From: Sphingosinicella sp. BN140058
GTDB lineage: Bacteria > Pseudomonadota > Alphaproteobacteria > Sphingomonadales > Sphingomonadaceae
NCBI RefSeq assembly: GCF_004135585.1
Contig: NZ_CP035501.1
Span: forward strand, 2,427,501 to 2,491,500
Reading direction: 5' to 3'
Length of the DNA stretch: 64,000 bases
Position 1 is the stretch's first letter. Every line of letters starts with the position of its first letter. A program made the position numbers and the translations under genes. Shown one piece after another: positions 48,322 to 59,200 of this stretch. The notes beneath the pieces were generated by a model. It did no database searches, was not told where the DNA came from, and saw only the letters and a list, made by a program, of their open reading frames with translations.

Positions 48322-50580
48322 ATGAACGAAGGCAGCAACGTCAAATTCTCGGAGCAGGAAGCACTCAACTTCCACGCCCATGGGCGGCCCGGGAAGATCG
48401 AGATCGTCGCGTCGAAGCCGATGGCGACCCAGCGTGATCTCAGCCTCGCTTATTCACCGGGAGTCGCTGTGCCGGTGCGGGCGATCGCGGAGGATCCCGC
48501 CGCTGCTTATGATTACACCGCCAAGGGCAATCTGGTCGCCGTGATCTCCAACGGCACCGCCATTCTCGGCCTTGGCAATCTCGGGGCGCTCGCCTCCAAG
48601 CCGGTGATGGAAGGCAAAGCGGTGCTGTTCAAGCGCTTCGCCGACGTCGATTCGATCGATCTGGAGGTCGACACCCAGGACGCCGAAGCATTCATCAACG
48701 CTGTCGCGCTGCTGGAGCCGAGCTTCGGCGGGATCAATCTGGAAGACATCGCCGCACCGGACTGCTTCATCATCGAGCAGGCGCTCAAGGAACGGATGAA
48801 CATCCCCGTTTTCCACGACGATCAGCACGGCACCGCGATCATCACCGCCGCCGGCCTGATCAACGCCTGCTACCTTACCGGGCGCGACCTCAAGGACGTC
48901 AAGGTGGTGGTGAACGGCGCCGGCGCCGCCGCGATCGCCTGCACCGAGCTGATCAAGGCGATGGGCGTGCGCCACGATCATGTGCTGATGTGCGACCGGA
49001 CCGGGGTCATCTACCCGGAGCGTACCGATCTCGACCAGTGGAAGTCGGCGCATGCGGTTCCGACCGATCGCCGGACGCTGGCCGAGGCGCTGGTCGGTGC
49101 CGACATCTTCCTCGGCCTCTCCGCCGCGGGTGCGCTGAAGCCGGAGATGGTCAAGGACATGGCGCCGCAGCCGATCATCTTCGCGATGGCCAATCCCGAT
49201 CCGGAGATCATGCCGCCCGACGCCAAGGCGGCCCGTCCCGACGCGATCGTCGCCACCGGGCGATCGGACTTCCCGAACCAGGTCAACAACGTCCTCGGCT
49301 TCCCCTTCCTGTTCCGCGGCGCCCTCGACGTGCGGGCGACCACGATCAACGACGAGATGAAGATCGCCGCCGCCCAGGCGCTCGCGGCGCTCGCTCGTCA
49401 GCAGGTGCCCGAAGAGGTTGCCGCCGCCTACGGGCGCGCGCACAGCTTCGGCCCGGACTACATCATCCCGGCGCCGTTCGATCCGCGGCTGATGGAGATC
49501 GTCCCCGCCGCCGTGGCCCAGGCGGCGATGGACACCGGGGTCGCACGTTTTCCGATCAAGGACATGGCGGCCTATCGCACCGCGCTCCGCTCCCGGCTCA
49601 ATCCGACCACGTCGGTGCTCGGCGCCGCCTATGAATCGGCCCGGGCGAATCCGAAGCGGGTGATCTTCGCCGAGGGCGAGGAAGATGTCGTGCTCCGGGC
49701 TGCGATCGCCTTCCGCGACGGCGGCTACGGTGTTCCGGTTCTGGTCGGCCGCGAGGACGTCTACGACCGGTTGCGGGCGCTAGGAGTCGACGATCCGCAG
49801 AGCTTCGAGCTGATCAACAGCCGCACTTACGGCCGCGTCCCCGAGATGGTCGATTATCTCTACAATCGGCTGCAGCGCCGCGGTCGGCTCCACCGCGAGA
49901 TCGAGCGCATGGTCAACCAGGATCGCAATACCTTTGCGGCCTTGCTGATGGCGCTCGGCGAAGGCGACGTGCTGATCAGCGGCGTCACCCGGCCCTACGC
50001 CCAGACTTTGCGGCAGTTCCTGCGCGTGCTCGATGCGAAGCCGTCCTGCACGCCGTTCGGAATCCACATTCTCGTCGGCAAGACCCACACCATCTTCATG
50101 GCCGACACCACGGTTACGGAACGGCCCGATGCCGATCAGCTTGCCGACATCGCCACCCAGACGGCGGCGGTGGCCCGCAGGATGGGGCACGAGCCCCGTG
50201 TCGCCTTCCTGTCCTATTCCAATTTCGGCAACCCGGAGGGCGTGTTCCTCGACAACATCCGCGGTGCCGTCCGGATTCTCGACAATCGCAGCGTCGACTT
50301 CGAATATGAGGGCGAGATGGCGCCGGACGTGGCGCTCAATCCGGCCCTGCAGCGAGTCTATCCGTTCAGCCGTCTGACCGGTCCGGCCAACGTGCTGATC
50401 ATGCCGGGCCTGCAATCCGCCAACATCTCGGCGAAGCTGCTTGCCGAGCTCGGCGGCGATTCGGTGATCGGGCCGATGCTGATCGGGATGGCCCAGCCGG
50501 TCCAGGTCGCGCCGATGACGGCGACGTCGTCCGATCTCGTCACGCTCGCCGTGCTCGGCGCCGGCGGCATCGTCGGCTGA
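48322..50580 (+). CDS. maeB: NADP-dependent malic enzyme (MaeB type)
   Basis: 752-residue enzyme that decarboxylates malate to pyruvate with NADP. The N-terminal malic domain shows LSLAYSPGVAVP, NGTAILGLGNLGALASKPVMEGK, and FHDDQHGTAI; the NAD(P) domain has NGAGAAAIACTELI. The C-terminal half (about 430-750) is phosphotransacetylase-like, usually regulatory in MaeB. Full length for the family. A hairpin terminator with a T-rich tail follows. Confidence 0.95.
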   Translation: MNEGSNVKFSEQEALNFHAHGRPGKIEIVASKPMATQRDLSLAYSPGVAVPVRAIAEDPAAAYDYTAKGNLVAVISNGTAILGLGNLGALASKPVMEGKAVLFKRFADVDSIDLEVDTQDAEAFINAVALLEPSFGGINLEDIAAPDCFIIEQALKERMNIPVFHDDQHGTAIITAAGLINACYLTGRDLKDVKVVVNGAGAAAIACTELIKAMGVRHDHVLMCDRTGVIYPERTDLDQWKSAHAVPTDRRTLAEALVGADIFLGLSAAGALKPEMVKDMAPQPIIFAMANPDPEIMPPDAKAARPDAIVATGRSDFPNQVNNVLGFPFLFRGALDVRATTINDEMKIAAAQALAALARQQVPEEVAAAYGRAHSFGPDYIIPAPFDPRLMEIVPAAVAQAAMDTGVARFPIKDMAAYRTALRSRLNPTTSVLGAAYESARANPKRVIFAEGEEDVVLRAAIAFRDGGYGVPVLVGREDVYDRLRALGVDDPQSFELINSRTYGRVPEMVDYLYNRLQRRGRLHREIERMVNQDRNTFAALLMALGEGDVLISGVTRPYAQTLRQFLRVLDAKPSCTPFGIHILVGKTHTIFMADTTVTERPDADQLADIATQTAAVARRMGHEPRVAFLSYSNFGNPEGVFLDNIRGAVRILDNRSVDFEYEGEMAPDVALNPALQRVYPFSRLTGPANVLIMPGLQSANISAKLLAELGGDSVIGPMLIGMAQPVQVAPMTATSSDLVTLAVLGAGGIVG

Positions 50581-50603
50581 GAAGGATCCGCTCGCAGAAA
50601 CGA

Positions 50604-50642
50604 GAAGGCCGCCTCGCTCTCCTCGAGCAAGGCGGCCTTTTC
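50604..50642 (+). terminator. Intrinsic terminator after maeB
   Basis: AAGGCCGCCTCGCTC pairs with GAGCAAGGCGGCCTT (one mismatch), followed by TTTTCTCTCTC. It ends maeB transcription and also lies just past the convergent bamE stop at 50660. Confidence 0.75.
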
Positions 50643-50659
50643 TCTCTCAGCCGATGCGA

Positions 50660-51151
50660 TCAGCGGGGATTGTCGGGCGACCCGGTATTCTGGCCGCCCG
50701 GCGCAGTGCCCGATCCGACCGCGCCGATATTGCCGAACAGCTCGTCGAGGAAGCTGCGATTGCGGCCGAGCGTCGGCGTCTTGTCCTTGCTCGGATCGAT
50801 CGACACGACCTGTTCCAGGCCCTTGCGGTCGACCGAGGCGACGTTGCCGGCCGCGTCGAAGCGCACCCGCAGCACCGTTTGCGCGTTCGGCTGCGGCTTG
50901 TTGAAGGCCAGATTCTTGGTCGTGCGGGAAACGTAATACCAGTCGGTATCGCTGAACTGGCCGGTGAAGGTCGGGCGCCCAAGCGTCGCCTGCACGGATT
51001 CGCGATTGTCGACCCCCGGTTGCACCGCGGTGATCAGCGCCTCGTCGGCGAGATAGCCCTGATGGTCGGTCACCCGGGTGCAAGCGGTCGAAAGAAGGGC
51101 GCCCGCGAGCGTAAGTCCAAGAGCGAAGCCGCGTGCATGCCGAACCATCAT
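50660..51151 (-). CDS. bamE: Outer-membrane assembly lipoprotein BamE
   Basis: 163 residues. The SmpA/OmlA domain is seen as VQPGVDNRESVQATLGRPT and FSDTDWYYVS, the core that supports the BamA complex. The signal peptide ends at LLSTAC, an acceptable lipobox. The two adjacent ATGs at 51151 and 51148 start the signal peptide; the long upstream frame is not coding. The C-terminal 40 residues are Gly/Asn/Pro-rich. It is divergent from the ubiquinol-cytochrome c chaperone gene. Confidence 0.9.
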   Translation of the reverse strand: MMVRHARGFALGLTLAGALLSTACTRVTDHQGYLADEALITAVQPGVDNRESVQATLGRPTFTGQFSDTDWYYVSRTTKNLAFNKPQPNAQTVLRVRFDAAGNVASVDRKGLEQVVSIDPSKDKTPTLGRNRSFLDELFGNIGAVGSGTAPGGQNTGSPDNPR

Positions 51152-51286
51152 TTTGAAAATTCTCCCGAATCGACCGGCCTGACCCGCACGGGGCCGGCGC
51201 CTGCCTTGTCGGCAGGGATAGAAGGCCCCAATATCGCACGCAAGCTGAACGGCGCAAGTACGCCCCCTTCCGAACCGGAGCCGCCA

Positions 51287-51811
51287 TTGTCCTTTTTCTC
51301 CCGCATCTTCGGCAATCCCGCCAAGGAGCGCGCGCGCCTCCGCCCGCTTTACGACAGCATCGTGCGCGAAGCGCGGCAGCCGGTCTGGTATCGCGAGGGC
51401 GGGGTTCCCGACACGCTCGAGGGGCGGTTCGACATGGTCTCGACGATACTCGCCTTGGTCCTGCTGCGGCTGGAGCGCGAGGGCGACGCGATGAAGCCGC
51501 AGACGATCCTGCTGACGGAGCTCTTCATCGACGACATGGACGGTACGCTTCGCCAGATCGGCATCGGCGACATCATCGTCGGCAAGCATGTCGGCAAGAT
51601 CATGGGCGCGCTCGGCGGCCGACTCGGCGCGTTTCGGGACGGCCTTTCCGGCAAGGCCGATCTTGCTGATGCGGTGCGGCGCAACATCTTCCGAGACGCG
51701 CCGCCATCGGAGCAGGCAGTCGATTTCGTCAGCACACGCCTGCGAAGCCGCGGCGAGGCATTGGACGGCGTTCCCGTCGACGACGTGCTCGCCGGGGAGA
51801 TCGGCCGATGA
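51287..51811 (+). CDS. Ubiquinol-cytochrome c chaperone family protein
   Basis: 174-residue member of the CBP3/UQCC1 family (residues about 25-165: RPLYDSIVREARQPVWYREGG, DTLEGRFDMVSTILALVLLRL, LFIDDMDGTLRQIGIGD). It is thought to help assemble the cytochrome bc1 complex. The start is a TTG at 51287 with CGGAG six bases upstream and the family N-terminus LSFFSRIFG; an ATG start upstream would add 49 residues without similarity. Its stop overlaps the DUF177 gene by four bases. Confidence 0.88.
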   Translation: MSFFSRIFGNPAKERARLRPLYDSIVREARQPVWYREGGVPDTLEGRFDMVSTILALVLLRLEREGDAMKPQTILLTELFIDDMDGTLRQIGIGDIIVGKHVGKIMGALGGRLGAFRDGLSGKADLADAVRRNIFRDAPPSEQAVDFVSTRLRSRGEALDGVPVDDVLAGEIGR

Positions 51812-52344
51812 GCCCGGAGTTCAGCCGTAGCTACCGTGTCGACACGCTCGGAGGCGGAGCACGTCAAATCGCCATCGAAGCGGAGGCGGACGAGCGGAGC
51901 GCTGTCGCCAAGCGGTTCGGACTGGTCGCAATCGACCGCCTTGCGGCGGAGGCTGCGCTCACCCGTGCCGGTGAGATCGTGACCGCGCGGGGCTCGATCT
52001 CGGCCGCGGTGACGCAGAGTTGCGTCGGGACCGGAGAGCCGGTCGAGGAGCGGATCGAGGAAGATTTCGTCGTCGAATTTCGCCCGCATCCGGAGAGCAG
52101 TGGCGGAGAGGAGGAGATCGAACTCAGCGAGGGTGAGCTGGACGTCGTCTTCTACGATGGCGCTGCGATCGATCTCGGCGAAGCCGTGGCGGAGACGCTT
52201 TCGCTCGCCCTCAACCCGTTCCCGCGCTCTCCTGCCGCGGAGGAGGCGCTGCGCGCAGCGGGCGTGAAGAGCGAGGAAGAGGCACAGGCCGAGTCCAGTC
52301 CGTTCGCCGCGTTGGGCGCGCTCAAGGACAAGCTCGGCAAGTAG
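51808..52344 (+). CDS. DUF177 (YceD-type) family protein
   Basis: 178 residues. The family core is visible as ALTRAGEIVTARGSI and QSCVGTGEPVEERIEEDF, then an acidic middle and DLGEAVAETLSLALNPFPRSP. The family is linked to 23S rRNA/ribosome maturation and usually lies beside rpmF or plsX; here it instead follows the ubiquinol-cytochrome c chaperone, the order common in Alphaproteobacteria. Converges on thrC. Confidence 0.88.
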   Translation: MSPEFSRSYRVDTLGGGARQIAIEAEADERSAVAKRFGLVAIDRLAAEAALTRAGEIVTARGSISAAVTQSCVGTGEPVEERIEEDFVVEFRPHPESSGGEEEIELSEGELDVVFYDGAAIDLGEAVAETLSLALNPFPRSPAAEEALRAAGVKSEEEAQAESSPFAALGALKDKLGK

Positions 52345-52353
52345 CGGCGCCGG

Positions 52354-53583
<1,230 letters not shown>

Positions 53584-53625
53584 TCCAGCTCCCTACGGGG
53601 GCATCCGCCACGCGTCGAGAGCCGC

Positions 53626-53654
53626 CGGCCTGCCGCGCGCCGCGCGGCAGGCCG
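53626..53654 (-). terminator. Perfect hairpin between ssb and thrC
   Basis: Arms of 13 bases (CGGCCTGCCGCGC and GCGCGGCAGGCCG) are perfectly complementary around GCC. It lies eleven bases after the ssb stop on the minus strand and before the thrC start. There is no U-tract; it likely ends or stabilises the ssb transcript. Confidence 0.5.
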
Positions 53655-53664
53655 TATGCGGCGA

Positions 53665-54222
53665 TCAGAACGGAACGTCGTCGTCGAGATCGCTGTCGAA
53701 CGCCGGTGCCGGGCGCGATTGCTGGCGGCCGCCACCGCTGCCGCTGCCGAATCCGCCGCTGCTGCCGCCGCCGTATCCGCCGCCGCCGCTCGAGCCGCCG
53801 CCGAAGCCGCCCTCGTAACCGCCGCCGCCGAAATCGTCGCTATATCCGCCGGAGCTCCCGCCGCCGCCACCGCCACCGCGGGAGTCGAGCAGGACGAGCT
53901 CGCCGCGGAAACGCTGCAGCACGATCTCGGTCGAATATTTGTCCTGGCCGCTATTGTCGGTCCATTTGCGGGTCTGCAGCTGCCCCTCGATATACACCTT
54001 GGAGCCCTTCTTCAGGTAAGATTTGGCGACCTTGCCGAGATTCTCGTTGAAGATCACCACCCGGTGCCATTCGGTCCGCTCCTGGCGCTGACCGTCCCGA
54101 TCCTTCCAGCTCTCGGACGTGGCGATGCGCAGATTGACGACTTCGCCGCCGTTGTTGAGCGATCGGCTTTCCGGGTCGTCGCCCAGATTGCCGACCAGGA
54201 TCACCTTGTTGACGCCGGCCAT
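53665..54222 (-). CDS. ssb: Single-stranded DNA-binding protein
   Basis: 185 residues. The OB-fold (1-112) has [53 protein letters not shown] and KYSTEIV. A glycine/serine-rich linker (about 114-172) precedes the acidic tip DLDDDVPF that binds SSB partner proteins. It acts in replication, repair and recombination. Follows feoB by 15 bases on the same strand. Confidence 0.96.
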   Translation of the reverse strand: MAGVNKVILVGNLGDDPESRSLNNGGEVVNLRIATSESWKDRDGQRQERTEWHRVVIFNENLGKVAKSYLKKGSKVYIEGQLQTRKWTDNSGQDKYSTEIVLQRFRGELVLLDSRGGGGGGGSSGGYSDDFGGGGYEGGFGGGSSGGGGYGGGSSGGFGSGSGGGRQQSRPAPAFDSDLDDDVPF

Positions 54223-54237
54223 TATTCGAATCCTTCC

Positions 54238-56082
54238 TTAAAGGCCGAGAGCGGTCGCGGTCCAGAATGTCGCGCCCGCCGCCAGCCATGCGAGTGTGAA
54301 CAGATAGCCTAGCATGAAGGCCGGCCATTTCCACCCGTTGGTCTCGCGCCGGGTGACCGCAATTGTGGATAAGCATTGCGGCGCGAACACGAACCAGGCG
54401 AGGAAGGCGAGCGCGGTCGGCAGGGACCAGCGCCCGCGCAGCCGCTCGATCAGCGGCTGTTCGGCGGCTTCCTCGTCGTCCGCCTGGATCGAATAGGCCG
54501 TTGCCAGCGCCGAGACGGCGACTTCGCGCGCGGCCATTGCCGGGATCAGCGCGACGGCGATTTCGTGATTGAAGCCGATCGGCTTCACCAGCACTTCGAG
54601 GCCGGAGCCGATCTTTCCGGCGATCGAGCTTTCGAGCGCCGTCTGCCCTGCCTTCGGTGCCGGGAAGGAGAGCAGAACCCACAGAATGACGGTGGACAGC
54701 AGGATGATGGTGCCCGCCCGCTTGAGGAAGATCAGCGCACGTTGCCAAAGCCCGATCAGCACGTCCCTGAGCTGCGGCAGCTGGTATTTCGGCATCTCGA
54801 GCAGGAAGCCCCGATGGGTGCCGCGAGTGACGGTCATCCGCAGGACCAGAGCGGCTGCCAGGGCGCCGACGATGCCGACGACGTAGAGGCCGAACATCAC
54901 CAGGCCCTGCAGGCCGAAGGCGCCCCCGACGGTTCGATCCGGGATGAAGGCGCCGATGATGATTGCATAGACCGGCAGTCTCGCCGAACAGGTCATCAAC
55001 GGCGCGATCAGGATCGTCGTCAGGCGATGCTTGGGGTCTTCGATCGTGCGAGTCGCCATGATGCCCGGCACGGCGCAGGCGAAGGAGGAGAGGAGCGGGA
55101 TGAAGGCGTGACCGGAAAGGCCGACCCGCGCCATCAGCCGGTCCATAAGGAACGCCGCCCGCACCATGTACCCGCTAGCCTCCAGAAACAGGATGAACAG
55201 GAACAGGATCAGGATCTGGGGCAGGAAGACGACGACGGCGCCGACGCCGGCGATCACGCCGTCGACCAGAAGCGAGCGAACCAGACCGGCGGGTAGCGCA
55301 TCGTTGACCAGGCCTTGGGCGCCGGCCATCACGTCTTCGAGCCAGCCGATCGGCGCTTCGGACCAGGCAAAGACCGCCTGGAACATGAAGAACATGATCA
55401 GTGCGAAGATGATCGGTCCGATCACCGGGTGCAGCGCGATCGAATCGATCAGGTGAGTGGTCTTGCGCGCGGCGGTCTCGCTCACCGTGGCGGTGCGGGC
55501 GATCTCGCGTGCTCGCCGCTGGACGATCGCGAATTCCCGCCGGCCGCCGGGGCGCATGACGCGCGCGGCGGTCACCGCCTCGCTGATCGCTTCCCTGAGC
55601 TCGTCGGTGCCGCGGCGGCGCACCGCCACCGTCGCGATCACCGGCACGCCGAGTTCGCGCTCCAGGATCTGCGGGTCGATCTCGAGCCCGTCGCGGCGGG
55701 CGAGGTCGACCATGTTGAGGGCCACCACGGTCGGCAGGCCGAGATCGATGAGCTGGAGCGCGAAGCGCAGATGGTTGTCGAGATTGGTCGCGTCGAGAAC
55801 CAGGAGCAGGGCATCCGGAAGCCGCTCGCCGTCCTGCTTGCCGAGCACGACGTCCCGGGTGACTTCCTCGTCCGGGCTGGACGGCTCGAGGCTGTAGGCC
55901 CCGGGCAGGTCGACCAGTTCGATCGGGCGACCGTCGGGCAGGAACAGACGCCCGGCTTTCCGCTCCACGGTGACGCCGGGGTAATTGCCCACTTTCTGGC
56001 GCGCGCCCGTGAGCATGTTGAACAGGGCGCTCTTGCCGGCATTGGGATTGCCGACCACCGCCACCAGCGGGATCGTGGTCAT
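54238..56082 (-). CDS. feoB: Ferrous iron transporter FeoB
   Basis: 614-residue inner-membrane protein with an N-terminal G domain and a transport domain. G1 is [11 protein letters not shown] (about residues 11-21), G3 is [10 protein letters not shown]4 NMVD; the membrane part has the Gate segments and a C-terminal PQCLSTIA and [13 protein letters not shown]. It is shorter than the E. coli protein but normal for alphaproteobacteria. It takes up Fe(II) and is under the Fur box upstream of feoA, whose stop overlaps the feoB start by four bases. Confidence 0.95.
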   Translation of the reverse strand: MTTIPLVAVVGNPNAGKSALFNMLTGARQKVGNYPGVTVERKAGRLFLPDGRPIELVDLPGAYSLEPSSPDEEVTRDVVLGKQDGERLPDALLLVLDATNLDNHLRFALQLIDLGLPTVVALNMVDLARRDGLEIDPQILERELGVPVIATVAVRRRGTDELREAISEAVTAARVMRPGGRREFAIVQRRAREIARTATVSETAARKTTHLIDSIALHPVIGPIIFALIMFFMFQAVFAWSEAPIGWLEDVMAGAQGLVNDALPAGLVRSLLVDGVIAGVGAVVVFLPQILILFLFILFLEASGYMVRAAFLMDRLMARVGLSGHAFIPLLSSFACAVPGIMATRTIEDPKHRLTTILIAPLMTCSARLPVYAIIIGAFIPDRTVGGAFGLQGLVMFGLYVVGIVGALAAALVLRMTVTRGTHRGFLLEMPKYQLPQLRDVLIGLWQRALIFLKRAGTIILLSTVILWVLLSFPAPKAGQTALESSIAGKIGSGLEVLVKPIGFNHEIAVALIPAMAAREVAVSALATAYSIQADDEEAAEQPLIERLRGRWSLPTALAFLAWFVFAPQCLSTIAVTRRETNGWKWPAFMLGYLFTLAWLAAGATFWTATALGL

Positions 56083-56327
56083 GCGGCCTTCTGTTCCACC
56101 GTGATTACCTCGGCCTGAGCACGCCGCATCGCCACCGTCATCCGGCCGATTCGAATCGCCAGCGGATCCTTCCCGAACGGCGCGCCGTGCAGCGCCTCGA
56201 TCGCCACGCCCTCGTCGAACCCGAGGTTCCTGAGCCGCCGCGCATCCGTCTCGGACAGGCGCGACCAGTCGATCGCCGTCACGACGGCCGGGGTCCGGAA
56301 AGGGAGTCTATCGAGGGACAGCGCCAT
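56079..56327 (-). CDS. feoA: Ferrous iron transport protein A
   Basis: 82-residue SH3-like protein ([47 protein letters not shown]) that supports FeoB. It overlaps feoB by four bases (ATGA). No Shine-Dalgarno sequence is seen before the ATG at 56327; the Fur box begins five bases upstream of it on the far side. Confidence 0.92.
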   Translation of the reverse strand: MALSLDRLPFRTPAVVTAIDWSRLSETDARRLRNLGFDEGVAIEALHGAPFGKDPLAIRIGRMTVAMRRAQAEVITVEQKAA

Positions 56328-56331
56328 TCTT

Positions 56332-56350
56332 GCGAGTGATTATCAATATC
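56332..56350 (-). promoter_or_regulatory. Fur box directly upstream of feoA
   Basis: The minus-strand 19-mer GATATTGATAATCACTCGC matches the consensus GATAATGATAATCATTATC at 15 of 19 positions by direct comparison. It ends five bases from the feoA ATG, so Fur bound with iron would block transcription or ribosome access. Repression of feoAB by Fur is well established in other bacteria. Confidence 0.6.
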
Positions 56351-56371
56351 GTGCGGAGAAAGCCAGATGAT

Positions 56372-56785
56372 TCAAGGCGCTTTATGTGGGGTCGTGTTGG
56401 GCTCGCCCGCAAGATCCGCCGCCTGATCGTCGGGGAGAACCTCGCCGGCGAGGGACAAAGCGGTTCCGATCCAAACCGCGTCGTGGAGATGGTCCCGCCG
56501 CGGATTGGTCGTGTTGGGATGGACGAGGATGGAGAGGCCGCCGTTGTTCAGCATCAGCCATGGCACGAAAACATGGAACACCGCCGGAGCGAACGCGACC
56601 TGGTACATCGCGCGGCTATGCGGACCGACGGGGCGGTCCCAGACGCGTCCGAGCCGCACCGCGAACCGCTCGCCGATGCCGGCGCGAAGCGCCAGCGCAT
56701 GCTCCCACTCGCTTTCCGGGTCGAAGTAGACATGGGCATGGTAGCTGGCGATCTCGCCGACGGGGCGGAGGGTCGCAGCCTCCAT
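56372..56785 (-). CDS. DOPA 4,5-dioxygenase family protein
   Basis: 137 residues. Family blocks are SYHAHVYFDPES, RVWDRPVGPHSRAMYQ and LSILVHPNT with the metal histidines H in HAH and HP. The family includes plant and fungal DOPA extradiol dioxygenases and many bacterial proteins of unknown role. The ATG at 56785 is one base after the COQ9-like stop, so the two are co-transcribed; it begins the conserved domain, while the frame upstream does not. Confidence 0.85.
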   Translation of the reverse strand: MEAATLRPVGEIASYHAHVYFDPESEWEHALALRAGIGERFAVRLGRVWDRPVGPHSRAMYQVAFAPAVFHVFVPWLMLNNGGLSILVHPNTTNPRRDHLHDAVWIGTALSLAGEVLPDDQAADLAGEPNTTPHKAP

Positions 56786-56786
56786 C

Positions 56787-57452
56787 TTACGCCGCCGGAT
56801 AGCGGAGGCGCCCAAGGAACCGGCTCAGCGAAGGCACACGTTCGCGGCTGCCGCGCCAGCTCGCCTTCAACTTCTCGATCTTCATCACGTCGCCGATTCT
56901 TCGGTCGAGGAAGGCGCGCGTGTTGACGAGATTGTCGCTGTCATCGTCGAGATAGACCAGAGTCGTCGAGCCATAGACCCCGCTGAGCAGGGTGCGCTTG
57001 GAATAATGGTTGAAGTCGGTCGAACGATCGCCGGCGATCCGCCACATCCTGTCCGCGGCGCGCCAGGCAAGGCGCGCACCGAGAGCCAAATTCTGCGGCT
57101 GACCGAGGATGGCCAGCGCGCGTCTCAGCGCTTCCTTGTGCGGGTTGATGGTCTCCAAACGATAGATGACCAGATCGTGGATGCGCTGGCGGATCTTCAT
57201 GCTCTCAATCTTCTCGAGCGGAAAGGCGCGCGCGGTGGCACGGTCGATCGAATCGAACCAGGCGTCTATCATGTCGGGTGCCCCGCCGGGAAAGGCGAGC
57301 CGTGCCCTCGGCGCGGGCACGCCCAGATCTGCCGCGGCCATCGCCAGTGCCTCGTCGGTCCAGCCGTCGAACACCGCGTTGGCCGGGATCAGCGGGGCAA
57401 GCGCGATCCGCAATTCGTCGAGCGTCATCTCGGTCGGGGAGATCTGTTCCAT
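56787..57452 (-). CDS. COQ9-family protein
   Basis: 221 residues. COQ9 features are IRQRIHDLVIYRLETINPHKEALRRALAIL, WRAADRMWRIAGDRSTDFNHYSKR and the C-terminal lipid-binding/membrane-anchoring helix with RIGDVMKIEKLK. It is a TetR-like protein that presents ubiquinone precursors to COQ7. Start uncertain: ATG at 57452 or a Met eight codons on (57428). It is divergent from the cyclophilin gene. Confidence 0.88.
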   Translation of the reverse strand: MEQISPTEMTLDELRIALAPLIPANAVFDGWTDEALAMAAADLGVPAPRARLAFPGGAPDMIDAWFDSIDRATARAFPLEKIESMKIRQRIHDLVIYRLETINPHKEALRRALAILGQPQNLALGARLAWRAADRMWRIAGDRSTDFNHYSKRTLLSGVYGSTTLVYLDDDSDNLVNTRAFLDRRIGDVMKIEKLKASWRGSRERVPSLSRFLGRLRYPAA

Positions 57453-57552
57453 CGCCCTGAGATGATCCCGCGCCGCCGAGGATGCAAGCACTTGGTTGCC
57501 GCACGGGATTGCGCACGCGATAAGCGTGCCATCGTTTCAGGGAGGGGTATTC

Positions 57553-58500
57553 ATGCGTTTGTCCGCCACGATCCTGGCCGCAGCCACGCTGCTCGCCGGT
57601 TGCCTCGACGAGGCCCCGAGCGACCATGCCGGCGCAGGCAGCAGCGGCTGGCGCCCCAAGCCGCTGACCGACGTTCCGGAGCCCAGCGAGGTGGTTGCCA
57701 AAGCACCCGCGGGCGCGTGGCGGGCGATCGCACCGGAAAACCTCCTGGTCATAGACTTGAAGGATGGCGGCCGCGTCTTGATCGAGCTGGCACCGGCTTT
57801 CGCCCCCGTCCACGTTGCTAACGTTCGCGCTTTCGCGCGCGCCGGCTGGTGGAACGGCGCGGCCATCTACCGGGTCCAGGACAATTATGTCGCGCAATGG
57901 GGCAATGGCGATGCCAAGACGGCATTGCCGCAGGGGGTCGTGCGCCGACCCGCCGCGGAATATGATCGGCCGCTGCAGGGCCTCGACATCCGTCCGCTCG
58001 GCTACCCCGACAGCTATGCCCCGATGGTGGGTCACGCGGGCTCATGGCCTGTCGGCTACGATCCGGATGCCGGGCGGGCGTGGCTGACCCATTGCTACGG
58101 CATTGTCGGAGTGGGCCGGGAACTCGCGCCCGACACCGGCACCGGGGGCGAACTCTACGCGATCATCGGCCACGCACCGCGCCATCTGGACCTCAATATT
58201 GCGGTGATCGGCCGCGTGGTCGAAGGCATCGAGCTGCTTTCGGCCAGGCCACGCGGAACCGAGGCACTCGGTTTCTACAAGGATCCGGCGCAGCATGTCC
58301 CGATCGCGCAGGTGCGCTTGGCCAGCGACATGCCGGCCGCCCAGCGTCCTGCCCTCGAAGTGCTTCGATCGGATCAGGATTCGTTTGGGCAATTCGTCGC
58401 CGGGCGCGCCAACCGCGGTGGCGAGTTCTTCGGACGCCCGGCGGGCGGCGTGGACCTGTGCAACGTACCGGTGCCGGTCCGCAGACAGGCCGCCGGCTGA
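57553..58500 (+). CDS. Lipoprotein with cyclophilin-type peptidyl-prolyl isomerase domain
   Basis: 315 residues. Signal peptide with lipobox LLAGC (Cys16). The cyclophilin fold runs from about 70 to 260 ([32 protein letters not shown], then [27 protein letters not shown]), with a long insert and a 50-residue C-terminal tail. Some active-site positions differ from the canonical enzyme: FxxxxF and the RIxPxFMxQGG segment appear as [12 protein letters not shown], so activity is unsure. GGAGGGG precedes the ATG. Confidence 0.82.
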   Translation: MRLSATILAAATLLAGCLDEAPSDHAGAGSSGWRPKPLTDVPEPSEVVAKAPAGAWRAIAPENLLVIDLKDGGRVLIELAPAFAPVHVANVRAFARAGWWNGAAIYRVQDNYVAQWGNGDAKTALPQGVVRRPAAEYDRPLQGLDIRPLGYPDSYAPMVGHAGSWPVGYDPDAGRAWLTHCYGIVGVGRELAPDTGTGGELYAIIGHAPRHLDLNIAVIGRVVEGIELLSARPRGTEALGFYKDPAQHVPIAQVRLASDMPAAQRPALEVLRSDQDSFGQFVAGRANRGGEFFGRPAGGVDLCNVPVPVRRQAAG

Positions 58501-58502
58501 CC

Positions 58503-58769
58503 CTAGGCAGCGTAGGCCGGCTCCGTGCCGAACACTGGGCGTTGGATGGTGCGGACGATCTGACCGCCGGCAATCATCGGCGCGTTCTCGAGCGGCAGGG
58601 CAGTCGTGCAGAAAGCACATTCCGCCATCGAACGCCCGATATACCAATGGGTGCGACCGCAGCCTGGGCAGTAATTGGTTTCATGCTCGCGATAGACGAT
58701 ATGATAACCACGTGTTTCAGCCTTGGGAACGATACAGCCGCCACGGGCTTCAAGGATACTCGTCGCCAT
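58503..58769 (-). CDS. Small protein with zinc-ribbon-like cysteine pairs
   Basis: 88 residues. Two knuckles, NYCPGCGRTHW and AECAFC, can bind zinc; the rest is short. Family unknown to me. The ATG at 58769 has AAGGAG eight bases upstream, which settles the start; the upstream extension of the frame lacks support. Convergent with the cyclophilin gene, the stops being two bases apart. The next 236 bases (58770-59005) hold no gene I can support. Confidence 0.65.
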   Translation of the reverse strand: MATSILEARGGCIVPKAETRGYHIVYREHETNYCPGCGRTHWYIGRSMAECAFCTTALPLENAPMIAGGQIVRTIQRPVFGTEPAYAA

Positions 58770-59005
58770 ACTTGGCTCCTTTCTACTCACTTGCCGTCCC
58801 AACGAGCGGTGACTCTCAAGAGTTTCATGGCTTAGAGATGAACGAAGCTGCGCGACAGGCGCTTTGCACTCGCCAAGGAGCGTCGAAACGGCGGAAATCC
58901 GCCATCGATGAGACGTGGCTCAACGTCGGTGAGCCGTTGCATCGGCTCCGAAATAATTTTTTGAGCGGGGCGATCGTCCCGTTACGAAACGCCATCTCAC
59001 CGGGT

Positions 59006-59137
59006 CTACAGGCGGATCTTGTCCGTCCGCCGCTTGCCCATCCTGCGATGGTGCCCACGTTCCCGCCGCTGGTACACGATCACGGCCAGGATCGGGAAGA
59101 GAAGGGCGGCGCCGACGCCGACCGCAAGTCCAACCAT
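59006..59137 (-). CDS. Small single-pass membrane protein (43 residues)
   Basis: A short ORF with a clear build: MVGLAVGVGAALLFPILAV is one hydrophobic helix, followed by a very basic tail (YQRRERGHHRRMGKRRTD). GGAGTG sits five bases before the ATG. Positive-inside rules place the C-terminus in the cytosol. It is not in any annotation-length class, so it is easily missed. No family assigned; expression is unproven. Confidence 0.5.
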   Translation of the reverse strand: MVGLAVGVGAALLFPILAVIVYQRRERGHHRRMGKRRTDKIRL

Positions 59138-59200
59138 GTTCACTCCACATACTGGCACCCGGCCGCCTTGGCCGCCGCACGAACCCGTCTCCCGGACCGC

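Noticed and set aside
58825..59058. 77-codon minus-strand ORF
   Set aside because: It overlaps the better supported 43-residue gene, has no ribosome site and has an unusual, Arg/Ser-rich composition typical of shadow frames.
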